Source of the DNA: JAYVJH01 sp043777595
GTDB lineage: Bacteria; Bacteroidota; Bacteroidia; Cytophagales; Spirosomataceae
DNA length: 37,708 nt
Reading direction: 5' to 3'
Assembly (NCBI GenBank): GCA_043777595.1
Contig: JAYWHT010000074.1
Coordinates: 1-37,708 of the forward strand
Position 1 is the stretch's first letter; every line of letters begins with the position of its first letter. The notes beneath the pieces were generated by a model. That model did not search any database. It was given only the letters and a program-made list of their open reading frames with translations, and was not told where the DNA came from. The position numbers were made by a program, and so were the translations under genes. Shown here piece after piece: positions 1 through 9,513 of this stretch.

Positions 1-99
1 AAATAACAGCTTTAACATTCGCAATATTTTTAAATTTTATTGCCGAAATGCCCATTTTACAGGTCAAAAACTTTATCTTTTAATTAGCACAATCCGTAA
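1..99. other. Non-coding or broken leader before susC
   Basis: AT-rich sequence that does not continue the susC reading frame: an in-frame TAA lies at 97-99, directly before codons that read as typical SusC. I see no convincing coding sequence in any frame here. It could be the end of a contig, the remnant of an insertion, or a frameshifted piece of the same gene. Confidence 0.5.
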
Positions 100-2187
100 T
101 ATACTTCTTTCAAGCGTTATTCGCTTAGAGCAAATACTGAGTTTAATGTAAGCAAAAAAATACGTGTAGGCGAAAACCTACAAGTAGCTTATGCCGAAAG
201 AATAGGTCAGACAAACGGAAACCAGTCAGAGTCTAACCCTGTTTCGTTTGCTTATCGCTTGCAGCCGTTTGTGCCTGTTACTGACATCAAAGGCTATTTT
301 GCAGGAACGGCTGGGGACCCTGCTTTGAGCAATTCAAGAAACCCACTCGCCGAACTTTTCCGTAATAAAGACAACAAAGGTATAGACGTGCGTTTGTTTG
401 GCAATATGTATGCCGAGGTCGATGTACTGAAAGACTTGGCGTTTCGTACCAGTTTTGGTGTTGATTATTCTATTTTCAATCAGCGAAACTACCGTGCCAA
501 TGATCCTGAGTCTGCAGAAGCAGTGGGCTTGAACTCACTCGGCACAACCAACAGCTACGATTGGTCTTGGACTTGGTACAATACCCTGACTTATACCAAA
601 ACACTTGGCGACAAACACCGATTTACGTTATTGGCAGGTACAGAGTCTATCAAGGCATACAGCGAGTTTTTGACAGGTTCACGCACGGGTTTTGTGTCTG
701 ACGACCTCACAAATCGCTATTTGAGCGCAGGTAGTAGAGAAATTGCCAATACGGGTGGTGCAAACGAGTGGCGTTTGGCTTCTGAGTTTGGTCGCCTAAA
801 CTATGCTTTTGATAGCAAATATTTGGTCGATTTTACACTTCGTAGAGACCGCTCTTCACGATTTGCCAAAGACTTCCGTGTAGCTATATTTCCAGCGGCA
901 AGCGTAGGCTGGGTACTATCAGAGGAGTCGTTTCTGAAAAACATAAACTGGTTGAGCTTTGCTAAATTGCGTTTAGGTTTTGGTAAAACTGGAAACCAAG
1001 AAATTGGTAACTACAACTCGTTTTCTACCTTTGGCTCTGCCCCCGAAAACTCGTTTTATAACTTAACAGGCTCGGTGTCGTCGCCTAATCAGGGTTATGA
1101 CCTTGCTCAATTTGGTAACTCTGAAGCCCGCTGGGAAACAACGACCTCTACCAACTTTGGTCTTGATGCTCGCTTCTTGAAAAATAAATTGGGCGTGAGC
1201 TTTGATGTTTATAGCCGCCGTACAACCGATATGTTGTTTCCTGTCGAAATCCAGTTTACACAAGGCGTAGCCGCTGCACCGTTTCGTAATATTGGTGAAA
1301 TGCTAAATAAAGGTGTAGAGTTGGGCTTGACGTATGACGGTAAAATCAATAAAGATTTGAACTTCAACTTCGCTCTAAACTTATCTGCATACCGCAATGA
1401 AGTAGTCAAAACTACTGGCAATGCCGCTACGCTTTACCCAGGTTTTTCAAACTTGCGCTTACCAACTGGTACGGTGTCATACACGCAACAAGGCCAAGCA
1501 TTAGCTTCGTTTTATGGCCTAACGACCGACGGGATTTTTCAGACTGACAAAGAAGCGGACGAATATTTGCCACAGTTTGGCCGTGCCTACAACAAAGCTG
1601 GTTTCTTTAAATTTAAAGATACCAACGGCGATGGTAAGATTGACAACAACGACATTGGAGTCATTGGTAGCCCGCACCCTAACTTTACAATGGGTCTGAA
1701 CTTCGGGGTGTCTTACAAAGGTTTTCAGTTGGACTTGATGGGGCAGGGTGTATTTGGCAACAAAATATTTAACTACACCCGTTACTGGACAGACTTCCCG
1801 ACTTTTGCAGGAAACCGCAGTCGTTTTGTTTATGAAAACTCTTGGAGACCTGGCAATACTGGTGCCACAGCACCTATTTTTGGTATCAAAGAGCAGTTTA
1901 GTTCGCTACCGTCAAACTATTATTTAGAAGACGGGTCTTATTTTAGACTAACAAACGTACAACTCACATACAATTTGCCAAAAGAAATAACATCTAAGGT
2001 AGGTTTGGGTAGAACGTCGGTCTATGTACAAGGTCAAAACTTAGCGACATTTACCAAATATACTGGCATGGACCCCGAAGTAAACCTACGTGGATATGGT
2101 GCAGGCAACGACCGTATGATGGGTGTTGATGAAGGAACGTACCCAGCATATCGTGGATTTTTGGCAGGTCTTAAATTATCATTTTAA
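100..2187 (+). CDS. SusC/RagA-family TonB-linked outer-membrane protein, 5'-truncated
   Basis: About 695 codons remain of a protein whose family is normally about 1000-1100 residues. SusC-type proteins form the outer-membrane barrel that, with a SusD lipoprotein lid and TonB energy, imports oligosaccharides or peptides. The visible part begins with the conserved stretch FKRYSLRANTEF and runs through the barrel, including the typical loop DTNGDGKIDNNDIG, to a C-terminal strand ending LAGLKLSF. The signal peptide, the carboxypeptidase-D-like domain and the plug are absent. A stop at 97-99 closes the frame upstream, so either the gene is genuinely broken or the window begins at an assembly edge. 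The next gene, a SusD homologue, follows after 13 nt, as is usual for a susCD pair. The substrate cannot be deduced because no glycoside hydrolase or peptidase lies next to the pair. Confidence 0.85.
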   Translation, partial: YTSFKRYSLRANTEFNVSKKIRVGENLQVAYAERIGQTNGNQSESNPVSFAYRLQPFVPVTDIKGYFAGTAGDPALSNSRNPLAELFRNKDNKGIDVRLFGNMYAEVDVLKDLAFRTSFGVDYSIFNQRNYRANDPESAEAVGLNSLGTTNSYDWSWTWYNTLTYTKTLGDKHRFTLLAGTESIKAYSEFLTGSRTGFVSDDLTNRYLSAGSREIANTGGANEWRLASEFGRLNYAFDSKYLVDFTLRRDRSSRFAKDFRVAIFPAASVGWVLSEESFLKNINWLSFAKLRLGFGKTGNQEIGNYNSFSTFGSAPENSFYNLTGSVSSPNQGYDLAQFGNSEARWETTTSTNFGLDARFLKNKLGVSFDVYSRRTTDMLFPVEIQFTQGVAAAPFRNIGEMLNKGVELGLTYDGKINKDLNFNFALNLSAYRNEVVKTTGNAATLYPGFSNLRLPTGTVSYTQQGQALASFYGLTTDGIFQTDKEADEYLPQFGRAYNKAGFFKFKDTNGDGKIDNNDIGVIGSPHPNFTMGLNFGVSYKGFQLDLMGQGVFGNKIFNYTRYWTDFPTFAGNRSRFVYENSWRPGNTGATAPIFGIKEQFSSLPSNYYLEDGSYFRLTNVQLTYNLPKEITSKVGLGRTSVYVQGQNLATFTKYTGMDPEVNLRGYGAGNDRMMGVDEGTYPAYRGFLAGLKLSF

Positions 2188-2200
2188 ATTATATAATATC

Positions 2201-3901
2201 ATGAAAAAGTATCTCAAATATCTTTTATCTTTCATGCTTGTAGTAACGTTTAGTACTGCCTGCAAAGACGAGTTTTTAGATGTTCAGCCACTTGGTGCGT
2301 TGATTATCAATCAATTACAAAATAAAATAGGTGTAAACTTATTGCTCGTAGGGGCTTACTCAATGCTCGACGGTGTACAAAACAACGTAGGCTCTGCTTG
2401 GCCAGATTGGACAGGCTCAGGCGACAACTGGGTTTATGGTGAGGTTATATCAGACAATGCCTACAAAGGCTCTGACTCAAACGACCAGCCCGAAATATCA
2501 CTTATCGAAGCATTTTCTGGCAACTCAACCCTTATTCATTTCCGTGGCAAATGGCGGGCAGTTTACGATGGCGTGGCAAGAGCCAATGACGTATTGCAAG
2601 CGATAGAAAAAGCTACTGACATGACGGCTACTGAAAAATCGCAGGCAGTAGCTCAGGCTCGTTTCTTGCGTGGCCATTATCATTTTGAAGCTAAAAAAAT
2701 GTGGGGAAATGTGCCATACATTGACGAAAAAACCTACAACGCAGCCGACCCAGCCAGTACCAAGATGACAAACGATAAAGACATTTGGCCAAATATCGTA
2801 GAGGACTTGGATTTTGCATACAAAAACTTACCAGCCAGATGGGCAGGTGAGCCGGGGCGTGCCAATAAGTGGGCGGCTGGAGCGATGCTGGGCAAAGCGT
2901 ATTTATTTCAACAAAAATACAACGATGCCAAGATTGTTTTAGATGCCGTTGTGGCCAGCGGGCAGTTTAGCCTCATGCCCAACTACCACGATAATTTTAG
3001 AGCCGTTACCAACAACAATGCAGAATCGTTGCTCGAGGTACAGTTTTCTATCAACGATGGCGCACCAATAAACAACAACGGAAACCGTGGCGCAACCCTC
3101 AACTATCCGTATGGTGGTGGCGTAACTAATTGCTGTGGGTTCTTCCAGCCTTCACAAAACTTAGTCAATGCTTTCAAAACCGATGCCAACGGCTTACCAA
3201 TGGCTGATAATAACATGAGCGACATTCCAGGGGTTAATTCAGCTTCGTACAAAGACAACATTGATCCGAGATTAGACTGGACGGTTGGCCGCCAAAATGT
3301 TCAGTTTTTAGACTGGGGTTTGCATGGCGCAATTTATGTACGTGACCAAGGATATGCTGGGCCGTTTTCACCTAAGAAAAACGTACCCTACAAAGCAGAC
3401 GTAGGCACCCGTACAACAGCAAATCCACGTTTCAATACCAATAACTACCGCATGATTAGATATTCACAGGTGTTGCTGATGTTGGCCGAGTGTGAGGTAG
3501 AGGTAGGCGACCTGAACCGTGCCAGAATGTTGGTAAACATGATTCGTACTCGTGCTGCAAACCCTGCTGGATTTGTGCAAACTATGGGCAATCAGCCCAA
3601 TTATAAAATTGGTACTTATACTGCCCCTTGGACTGACAAAGCCATTGCTCGCAATGCCGTTCGGACTGAAACTCGTCTGGAACTGGCCATGGAAGGCCAT
3701 AGATTCTTTGACTTGGTACGCTGGGGAACAGCCGAAACCACAATGAACAACTACTTAGCAACTGAACAAACCAAACGGACGTACTTAAAAGGTGCAACTT
3801 TTGTGAAAGGAAAGCACGAGTATTTTCCAGTACCGCAAGGCGAAATTTTGAATAGCTCGAAGGACGGTGCGCCCACGCTCAAGCAAAATAACGGGTATTA
3901 G
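2201..3901 (+). CDS. SusD/RagB-family nutrient-binding outer-membrane lipoprotein
   Basis: A 566-residue protein that begins MKKYLKYLLS and has a lipoprotein signal peptide with cleavage before Cys21 (FSTAC). The next residues, KDEFLDVQP, match the usual SusD N-terminus. Internal features such as RARFLRGHYHFEAKKMWGNV-like helices and the C-terminal RLELAMEGHRFFDLVRWG motif are diagnostic of the SusD/RagB family. SusD proteins are surface lipoproteins that cap the SusC barrel and bind the imported ligand. I chose the ATG at 2201 because it gives a proper lipoprotein signal; an in-frame ATG further upstream lies inside susC. The gene is the second of a susCD operon and is followed closely by an intrinsic terminator, so the operon probably ends here. 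The ligand is unknown. Confidence 0.93.
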   Translation: MKKYLKYLLSFMLVVTFSTACKDEFLDVQPLGALIINQLQNKIGVNLLLVGAYSMLDGVQNNVGSAWPDWTGSGDNWVYGEVISDNAYKGSDSNDQPEISLIEAFSGNSTLIHFRGKWRAVYDGVARANDVLQAIEKATDMTATEKSQAVAQARFLRGHYHFEAKKMWGNVPYIDEKTYNAADPASTKMTNDKDIWPNIVEDLDFAYKNLPARWAGEPGRANKWAAGAMLGKAYLFQQKYNDAKIVLDAVVASGQFSLMPNYHDNFRAVTNNNAESLLEVQFSINDGAPINNNGNRGATLNYPYGGGVTNCCGFFQPSQNLVNAFKTDANGLPMADNNMSDIPGVNSASYKDNIDPRLDWTVGRQNVQFLDWGLHGAIYVRDQGYAGPFSPKKNVPYKADVGTRTTANPRFNTNNYRMIRYSQVLLMLAECEVEVGDLNRARMLVNMIRTRAANPAGFVQTMGNQPNYKIGTYTAPWTDKAIARNAVRTETRLELAMEGHRFFDLVRWGTAETTMNNYLATEQTKRTYLKGATFVKGKHEYFPVPQGEILNSSKDGAPTLKQNNGY

Positions 3902-3929
3902 AATCTATTAATAAAGCATAACTGATAAC

Positions 3930-3964
3930 AAAAAGCCTCGCTACAATCGTAGTGAGGCTTTTTG
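3930..3964 (+). terminator. Intrinsic terminator after susD
   Basis: A hairpin with arms of about 14 bp (AAAAGCCTCGCTAC / GTAGTGAGGCTTTT, one G-T pair) and a 4-nt loop AATC ends in a run of T. It lies 30 nt after the susD stop. Confidence 0.85.
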
Positions 3965-3996
3965 TATGGTTTAGTGTAACTTTATTTTTAAATTTG
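3961..3996 (+). promoter_or_regulatory. Putative Bacteroidota promoter for the ABC exporter
   Basis: TAAATTTG at 3989-3996 matches the Bacteroidota -7 consensus TAnnTTTG. A TTTG at 3961-3964 could serve as the -33 element, but the 24-nt spacing is longer than usual. The predicted start of transcription is about 45 nt before the GTG start codon. Confidence 0.35.
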
Positions 3997-4045
3997 TTGT
4001 TGCTTACTCAATAACTCGAACATTCAATTATTCAAAATTAACTCT

Positions 4046-5809
4046 GTGAACGAAGAACAAAAAAGCGGTAAAATATTCGACTTACCTATTCTCAAACGAC
4101 TCTTTTCTTTTATTAAGCCATACTCTCGGCAGTTCTGGACGTTAGTAACAATTATTATGGTTGGTGCGGCCTTGTCGCCCGTCAATCCGTTGCTGATTAG
4201 ATATACTATTGACGACAAAATTGCCAATGGCGATTATACAGGGCTTGCTCTCATGATTGGCCTCATGGTGCTGGTGCTGGTGCTGCAAAGTGTCATTCAG
4301 TTTTCAAATACCTATCTGTCGGGTTGGTTGGGGCAAAGTGTCATTAGGGACGTGCGGGTGCAGCTATATGAAAAAATACTGAGTCTTCGACTTAAATTTT
4401 ATGATAACACCCCCATCGGGCGGCTTGTTACTCGTACAATATCAGACATCGAAACCCTCGCTGACGTGTTTAGTGAAGGTATGGCTTCTATTGCAGGCGA
4501 TATATTGCAGCTCACGCTTATTATTGCCGTCATGTTTTATACTGACTGGCGGCTATCGCTCATTAGTCTTTCTACTGTGCCGTTTATGCTGGTTAGTACC
4601 TATATTTTCAAAGAAAAAATCAAAGGCTCATTCAACGAAGTACGCACGGCGGTAGCTAATCTCAGTTCGTTTGTCCAAGAACACATAACAGGCATGAATA
4701 TCGTACAGATATTTAGTGCCGAAAAAATTGAGTACAACAAATTTAAAGAAATAAACAAAACCCACCGAGATGCCAACATTCGCTCTATACTCTACTATTC
4801 GATTTACTTTCCCGTGGCCGATGTCATCGCTGCCGCTGGTACGGGTTTGGTGGTATGGTATGGTGCAAAGCAAATTTTAAGTTATGAAGTTACTTTTGGT
4901 ACAGTTACGGCGTTTATTATGTTTATCAATTTGTTTTTTAGACCAATCAGAATGTTGGCCGACCGTTTTAATACGCTCCAAATGGGAATCGTCAGTACCG
5001 ACCGCATCTTGAAAGTATTGGACAGCGACGAATATACAGTAAACAACGGCTCGTATTCGCCCCAGAAACTCAAAGGTGAGGTATCGTTCAAAAATGTTTG
5101 GTTTGCATATATTGACGAAAACTATGTACTAAAAAATATTTCTTTTGAAGTGCAGGAAGGTCAAACAGTGGCTTTTGTGGGAGCAACGGGTGCAGGCAAG
5201 TCGTCAATCATCAATCTGTTAAGTCGTTTTTATGAAATCAATAAAGGTCAAATATTGGTGGACGGTGTGGACCTGAATCAGTTTGAACTCACCCAACTCC
5301 GCAAACAAATTGGCGTGGTATTACAAGACGTTTTCTTGTTTTCGGATACCATCGAAAACAACATTACACTTGGAGATACGTCCATCAGCCGTGCCAGAAT
5401 TGTAGAAGCAGCGCAGTTAGTAGGCGTGCATGATTTTATAGAACGGCTGCCGGGCGGCTACGACTACAACGTCATGGAGCGGGGGGCTACGCTGTCGGTA
5501 GGGCAGCGGCAGTTGATTTCGTTTGTGAGGGCATTGGTTCACGACCCCAAAATTATTGTCTTGGACGAAGCCACCTCGTCTGTCGATACCGAAACCGAAG
5601 AGTTAATCCAAGCGGCTATCGAAAAACTAATGAAAGGCCGTACGGCTATTGTCATAGCTCACCGACTGAGTACAATCCAGAAAGCCAATCAAATAATAGT
5701 ACTTGATAAAGGCGAAATACAGGAACGAGGCACACACGAAGAACTACTCAATCACGAGGGTTTTTATGCCAATCTATATCGAATGCAGTATAAAGAGGTG
5801 ATGGAGTAG
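4046..5809 (+). CDS. ABC exporter, fused membrane and ATPase domains (MsbA/MdlB-like)
   Basis: A 587-residue half-transporter of the type I ABC exporter family. About six transmembrane helices occupy residues 1-320, and the nucleotide-binding domain follows. It has Walker A GATGAGKSS (379-387), the Q-loop within GVVLQDVFLF, a signature LSVGQ (about 483), Walker B IIVLDEA (about 503-509) and the switch His in AHRLST (about 538). The signature is LSVGQ rather than the canonical LSGGQ. Such proteins work as dimers at the inner membrane and export lipids, drugs or peptides; the substrate cannot be read from sequence. The start codon appears to be GTG at 4046, because no ATG is available before the first transmembrane segment. 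The gene stands alone after a terminator, with its own putative promoter. No second half-transporter is adjacent, so a homodimer is likely. Confidence 0.92.
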   Translation: MNEEQKSGKIFDLPILKRLFSFIKPYSRQFWTLVTIIMVGAALSPVNPLLIRYTIDDKIANGDYTGLALMIGLMVLVLVLQSVIQFSNTYLSGWLGQSVIRDVRVQLYEKILSLRLKFYDNTPIGRLVTRTISDIETLADVFSEGMASIAGDILQLTLIIAVMFYTDWRLSLISLSTVPFMLVSTYIFKEKIKGSFNEVRTAVANLSSFVQEHITGMNIVQIFSAEKIEYNKFKEINKTHRDANIRSILYYSIYFPVADVIAAAGTGLVVWYGAKQILSYEVTFGTVTAFIMFINLFFRPIRMLADRFNTLQMGIVSTDRILKVLDSDEYTVNNGSYSPQKLKGEVSFKNVWFAYIDENYVLKNISFEVQEGQTVAFVGATGAGKSSIINLLSRFYEINKGQILVDGVDLNQFELTQLRKQIGVVLQDVFLFSDTIENNITLGDTSISRARIVEAAQLVGVHDFIERLPGGYDYNVMERGATLSVGQRQLISFVRALVHDPKIIVLDEATSSVDTETEELIQAAIEKLMKGRTAIVIAHRLSTIQKANQIIVLDKGEIQERGTHEELLNHEGFYANLYRMQYKEVME

Positions 5810-5865
5810 AACGTATCGTTTTGGTTGCTATTTAGCCTATTGCCTAACAACAATAACAAATAAAC

Positions 5866-5907
5866 TGCCGTTGCATTTAGTAAATTGCCGTTGGCTTTAG
5901 CCAACGG
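5866..5907. repeat. Small palindromic repeat with a tandem half-copy
   Basis: A perfect hairpin CCGTTGGC-TTTA-GCCAACGG at 5888-5907 is preceded, 20 nt upstream, by a half-copy starting TGCCGTTGCATTTAG (5866-5880). The loop GCTTTAGC resembles the centres of the hairpins at 9464 and 19495. It follows the ABC exporter stop but lacks a T-run, so it is more likely a REP-like element than a terminator. Confidence 0.6.
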
Positions 5908-5936
5908 ACTAATATAACAAAAATACTCTGTTAATC

Positions 5937-6569
5937 ATGCAAAAAAGTAATTTTAGAGAATGGACATTGGACAAAATCGAAGATAATTTTGGGCTTGTGC
6001 AGGCCGATAGCTTACCTATTTTGGACGAACTACTGGCTTTTGAATATACTACCAGCAGTTTTGAAAAACAATATTTGTCTATGCTAAGCAAAGACTACCT
6101 GACATTGGGTGGCGACGACTGGAACGAAGTAGAACTTGAAAACAAACTAATCAGCCCTGTTATTGTTTTTTCGGGTATTCAAAACAAAAAGTTTTCTTAC
6201 TTTTTGGAAAGAGACCTGTCGGCTACGGTCGATAATTTTGATCTATCTGGACGAGTGGACGGTATGATTGCCACGGGCTTTCGTAGCCCTAAAATGCCGT
6301 ATTTTTGTCTCAATGAATATAAAAGACAAACAGACCCCGATGGTAGCCCACAAGGACAAGCATTGATTGCTATGTTTGTAGCGCAGCAACTAAACGATAA
6401 TGTCAAGCCTGTTTTTGGTAGTTATATTATTGGTAGAAGTTGGTATTTTATGGCCTTGGTGGGCAAAGAATATGCCATTAGCACAGATTTTTCGTGTGTA
6501 GATACTGAAATCTTAGACATTTACCGAATCTTAAAAGGACTAAGAGTACAGATTGAAAAATTGATTTAA
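5937..6569 (+). CDS. PD-(D/E)XK-type nuclease-like protein, uncharacterised
   Basis: A soluble 210-residue protein that I do not recognise by name. Its middle has the arrangement typical of the restriction-endonuclease-like fold: an Asp in RVDGMI (D108), a strand with E127-Y-K129 in LNEYKRQ, then a Gln-bearing helix GSPQGQALIAM (139-145). This matches D...ExK followed by a helix. The N-terminal 90 residues are helical and precede the putative catalytic core. There is no signal peptide or transmembrane segment. The next gene, 11 nt downstream on the same strand, encodes another PD-(D/E)XK protein of the Rpn type, so the two may be co-transcribed. Nuclease activity is an inference from the motif alone. 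A purely structural role, as in many inactive members of the fold, is possible. Confidence 0.55.
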   Translation: MQKSNFREWTLDKIEDNFGLVQADSLPILDELLAFEYTTSSFEKQYLSMLSKDYLTLGGDDWNEVELENKLISPVIVFSGIQNKKFSYFLERDLSATVDNFDLSGRVDGMIATGFRSPKMPYFCLNEYKRQTDPDGSPQGQALIAMFVAQQLNDNVKPVFGSYIIGRSWYFMALVGKEYAISTDFSCVDTEILDIYRILKGLRVQIEKLI

Positions 6570-6580
6570 AAAAACATATA

Positions 6581-7447
6581 ATGGAACGCACCCTGATAAG
6601 TTTTGATTGGGCATTGAAACGCCTACTTAGACAAAAAGCGAACTTCTCTATACTGGAAGGTTTTTTGAGTGTATTGCTCAAACGGGATATTATTATTTTA
6701 AACTTATTAGAAAGTGAATCGAATAGTGATGAATACGACCAAAAAATAAATCGGGTAGATATGCTCGTAGAAAACGAAGGTAGAGAACGGCTTATTATTG
6801 AGTTACAATACAGCAAAGAATTTGACTTTTTGCAGCGTATGCTTTTTGCTACTTCAAAGCACTTAACCGAAACATTACAAAAAGGAAGCCCCTATCAAGA
6901 TATAAAAAAAATTTATTCAGTCAACCTCATTTATTTTGATTTGGGCTATGGTACAGACTACGTGTATCATGGTAAAACTGAGTTTGTCGGCATACACCAA
7001 AACGATATATTGAAGCTATCGGTCAAACAAAAAGAGTTGTTTTTGAAAGAAACAGTTTTTGAGATTTTCCCTGAATATTATGTTTTAAAAATCAATAATT
7101 TTGACGACGTTGCCAGAGATGGCCTTGACGAATGGATTTATTATTTTAAAAATGGTAAAATCAAAGACGAATTTAACGCCCGTGGTTTGGCGGAGGTAAG
7201 AAGCAAACTTATTTTTGATGACCTAAATGACAAAGAACGTGATGCGTACAGACAGTATGAGAAAGATTTGCTCTCTCAAAAAAGTACCATTCTTACTGCT
7301 CGAATCGAAGGTAAGGCCGAAGGGCTGGCCGAAGGTGAGTACCAGGCAAAACTCGAAACGGCTCTTAAAATGAAAAACGATGGTTTGCCAAGCGAGCTTA
7401 TTATCAAATATACAGAACTGTCTTTGGATATAATCCATGAGTTATAA
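6581..7447 (+). CDS. Rpn-family recombination-promoting nuclease / PDDEXK_2 transposase-like protein
   Basis: A 288-residue protein with the layout of the Rpn/PD-(D/E)XK transposase-like family. The N-terminus reads SFDWALKRLLRQKANFSILEGFLSVLL, in which the first motif resembles the conserved DxxFKxxF-type opening. The catalytic core follows with D60 in NRVDMLV and E74-L-Q76 in LIIELQY. The C-terminus carries the family's degenerate GKAEGLAEGEYQAKLE repeat and an HTH-like tail (NDGLPSELIIKYTELSLDII). Known Rpn proteins are DNA endonucleases that promote RecA-independent recombination and are often horizontally mobile and multicopy. Here it sits 11 nt after another PD-(D/E)XK gene and 11 nt before the OmpA-family gene. 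The family assignment is firm; activity in this organism is inferred. Confidence 0.85.
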   Translation: MERTLISFDWALKRLLRQKANFSILEGFLSVLLKRDIIILNLLESESNSDEYDQKINRVDMLVENEGRERLIIELQYSKEFDFLQRMLFATSKHLTETLQKGSPYQDIKKIYSVNLIYFDLGYGTDYVYHGKTEFVGIHQNDILKLSVKQKELFLKETVFEIFPEYYVLKINNFDDVARDGLDEWIYYFKNGKIKDEFNARGLAEVRSKLIFDDLNDKERDAYRQYEKDLLSQKSTILTARIEGKAEGLAEGEYQAKLETALKMKNDGLPSELIIKYTELSLDIIHEL

Positions 7448-7458
7448 ATTCATAAATC

Positions 7459-9453
7459 ATGCAAAAATTACTAATAATTCTAATTTTAATTAGCTCTTTA
7501 TCAGTTCAATCGCAAACGATTTGGGCTGACAAAGTGGTCGGTGTTTCGTCTGAATATGTAGGTACAAACCAGCAACATAAAGCCTCTCAGCTTGTTGGCA
7601 AACCCAACAAACTACCCCAAGCCGAAAGCGGTGGTACAGCCTGGCGACCTGCCCAAGAAGATGGCGGTGAAGAATGGCTCAAAGTAGGTTTTAGTAAGCC
7701 AACCACGATTAGACAAGTGGTCGTTGCTCAAAATTTTGGTGGGGGGTGTATCACAAAAATTATGGCTTATGACCCAAAAGGAACTGAATACTTGATTTTT
7801 GAACGAAAAACGCCCGATACAAGCCCCTTATTTCGGCTAACACTTAGCAAACCAACGGCTTTTGCCGTGGCGGCTATCAAAGTAGTTTTAAATACTAAGT
7901 TGGTTGGGGGGTGGAATGAAATCGATGCCGTGGGTATTTCAGAATCTGCACAGCCAATTCAAGTTCAAATCAATTCAGTGGCTGGCGTACCGAAAGAACT
8001 AAAAGCCGAAAATTTGGGACTAAACGTTAATTCGATTGCTAATGACATTACGCCTATTATCTCGCCCGATGGTAAAACACTTTATTTTACCAGATTTGAC
8101 CACCCTAATAACATTATCGCCAAAAACGACTACGATGTGTGGTTTTCGGAACAACGAGATGGCAAATGGCAACCAGCCAAAAACATGGGTCGACCTGTCA
8201 ATAACCAGTCGCCAAATACCATTTGTTATATATCGCCCGACGACCGAACGGCTTTGTTGATGAATATCTTTGCCGAAGACGGGACTGTGCTTGGTGGGGG
8301 AGTGTCCACAAGTCGTAAAACCCAATCGGGTTGGACAGCATCGAGCCCTGTATTGCTCGTCAATTATCAGAATACCAACCAGTTTTCGGGTTTTTATATT
8401 GGCCCCAACGGCAAAATTATGGTATTGTCGCTGCAAAACCAAACTTCGATTGGTGATGCCGATTTGTATGTGTCGTTCAAACAAGACAGTGGCCAATGGT
8501 CTGAGCCTCGCAACATGGGCGCAAGTATCAACACTGCCGATGCCGAATATACCCCCTTCTTGGCAACCGACAATCAAACACTGTACTTTACGACCAATGG
8601 CCGTAGTGGCTATGGCGAAGCTGATGTATTTTTGAGTAGAAGATTGGACGATACTTGGACAAACTGGAGCGAACCCGAGAACTTGGGGCTAGCATTTAAT
8701 ACCCCCGACTCTGAGGCACATTTTACGATTCCGGCCGCTGGCGACTATGCCTATTTTTGCTCGACACTCAATTCGATTGGTGAGTTTGATATTTTTCGTA
8801 CCAAACTACCCGACCCACTCAAACCTGCCACGACCGTTATTTTGACAGGAACAGTTATTGACCAAAAAACAAATAAAAACATTCAGGCCGAAGTTATTGT
8901 AGAAGATTTGGACCAAAAACAAAAAGCCCAAAAATTGGACTATGACCCCGCAGTAGGCGACTTTAAAATAGTACTTGATACAAAAAAACAGTACGGTATA
9001 ACGGCACAAAAGAAAGGCTATCAAGCGTCAAGTACAGTGTTGGACTTGACCAAAGAACAAAAATACCAAGAAATAAAACAGGTAATATTGCTCGCACCCA
9101 TCGAAGTAGGCCAAAAAGTGATACTGAACACTATTTTGTTTGAACAAAGTAAGTCAAATTTACTGCCATCTTCATTGCCGGAATTGGACAGAATCGCTGA
9201 AATAATGACCGACAACCCCACAATGGAAATATTGCTCGAAGGACATACCGACAACCGTGGAGATTTTGATGCCAATGTCTTGCTATCAAAAGAGCGAGTC
9301 GAAGAAGTAAAAAAATACTTGGGCAGCAAAACCATTACCCCAAATCGTGTTCAGACCAAAGGCTATGGCCCCGCCCGCCCCATCGCCAACAACGAAATGG
9401 AGGCCACCCGCAAGCTGAATCGTAGAGTAGAATTTACAATTTTAAAAAAATAG
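7459..9453 (+). CDS. OmpA-family envelope protein with discoidin-like and PD40 repeats
   Basis: A 664-residue secreted protein. It starts with a signal peptide (MQKLLIILILISSLSVQSQ). A discoidin-like beta-domain follows (about 20-160; WLKVGFSKPTTIRQVVVAQN), then WD40-like PD40/TolB-type repeats (about 190-450), recognisable by recurring phrases such as ISPDGKTLYFTRF and LATDNQTLYFTTNG. A short carboxypeptidase-like beta-sandwich comes next (about 455-540), and a C-terminal OmpA domain (about 543-664). The OmpA domain keeps the peptidoglycan-binding residues in GHTDNRGDFDANVLLSKERV. Such proteins anchor the outer membrane to peptidoglycan and are common in Bacteroidota, sometimes in gliding or secretion (PorE-like) contexts. 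No type IX secretion gene is adjacent, so the specific role is open. A palindromic hairpin follows the stop. Confidence 0.88.
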   Translation: MQKLLIILILISSLSVQSQTIWADKVVGVSSEYVGTNQQHKASQLVGKPNKLPQAESGGTAWRPAQEDGGEEWLKVGFSKPTTIRQVVVAQNFGGGCITKIMAYDPKGTEYLIFERKTPDTSPLFRLTLSKPTAFAVAAIKVVLNTKLVGGWNEIDAVGISESAQPIQVQINSVAGVPKELKAENLGLNVNSIANDITPIISPDGKTLYFTRFDHPNNIIAKNDYDVWFSEQRDGKWQPAKNMGRPVNNQSPNTICYISPDDRTALLMNIFAEDGTVLGGGVSTSRKTQSGWTASSPVLLVNYQNTNQFSGFYIGPNGKIMVLSLQNQTSIGDADLYVSFKQDSGQWSEPRNMGASINTADAEYTPFLATDNQTLYFTTNGRSGYGEADVFLSRRLDDTWTNWSEPENLGLAFNTPDSEAHFTIPAAGDYAYFCSTLNSIGEFDIFRTKLPDPLKPATTVILTGTVIDQKTNKNIQAEVIVEDLDQKQKAQKLDYDPAVGDFKIVLDTKKQYGITAQKKGYQASSTVLDLTKEQKYQEIKQVILLAPIEVGQKVILNTILFEQSKSNLLPSSLPELDRIAEIMTDNPTMEILLEGHTDNRGDFDANVLLSKERVEEVKKYLGSKTITPNRVQTKGYGPARPIANNEMEATRKLNRRVEFTILKK

Positions 9454-9463
9454 TTACCAACCA

Positions 9464-9496
9464 AGCGAAGCCCTCACTCTAAGTGAAGGCTTCGCT
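9464..9496. repeat. Hairpin / possible terminator after the ompA-family gene
   Basis: Arms AGCGAAGCC (9464-9472) and GGCTTCGCT (9488-9496) are extended by TCACT/AGTGA around the loop CTA, with one mismatch. The motif AAGGCTTCGCT is shared with the hairpin after glyS at 19495-19527. The lack of a strong T-run makes it as likely a dispersed repeat as a terminator. Confidence 0.6.
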
Positions 9497-9513
9497 AAAA
9501 CCACCGATAGACG

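Noticed and set aside
1..3901. A complete polysaccharide utilisation locus
   Set aside because: Only a susC fragment and susD are present; no glycoside hydrolase, sulfatase or regulator follows before the terminator.
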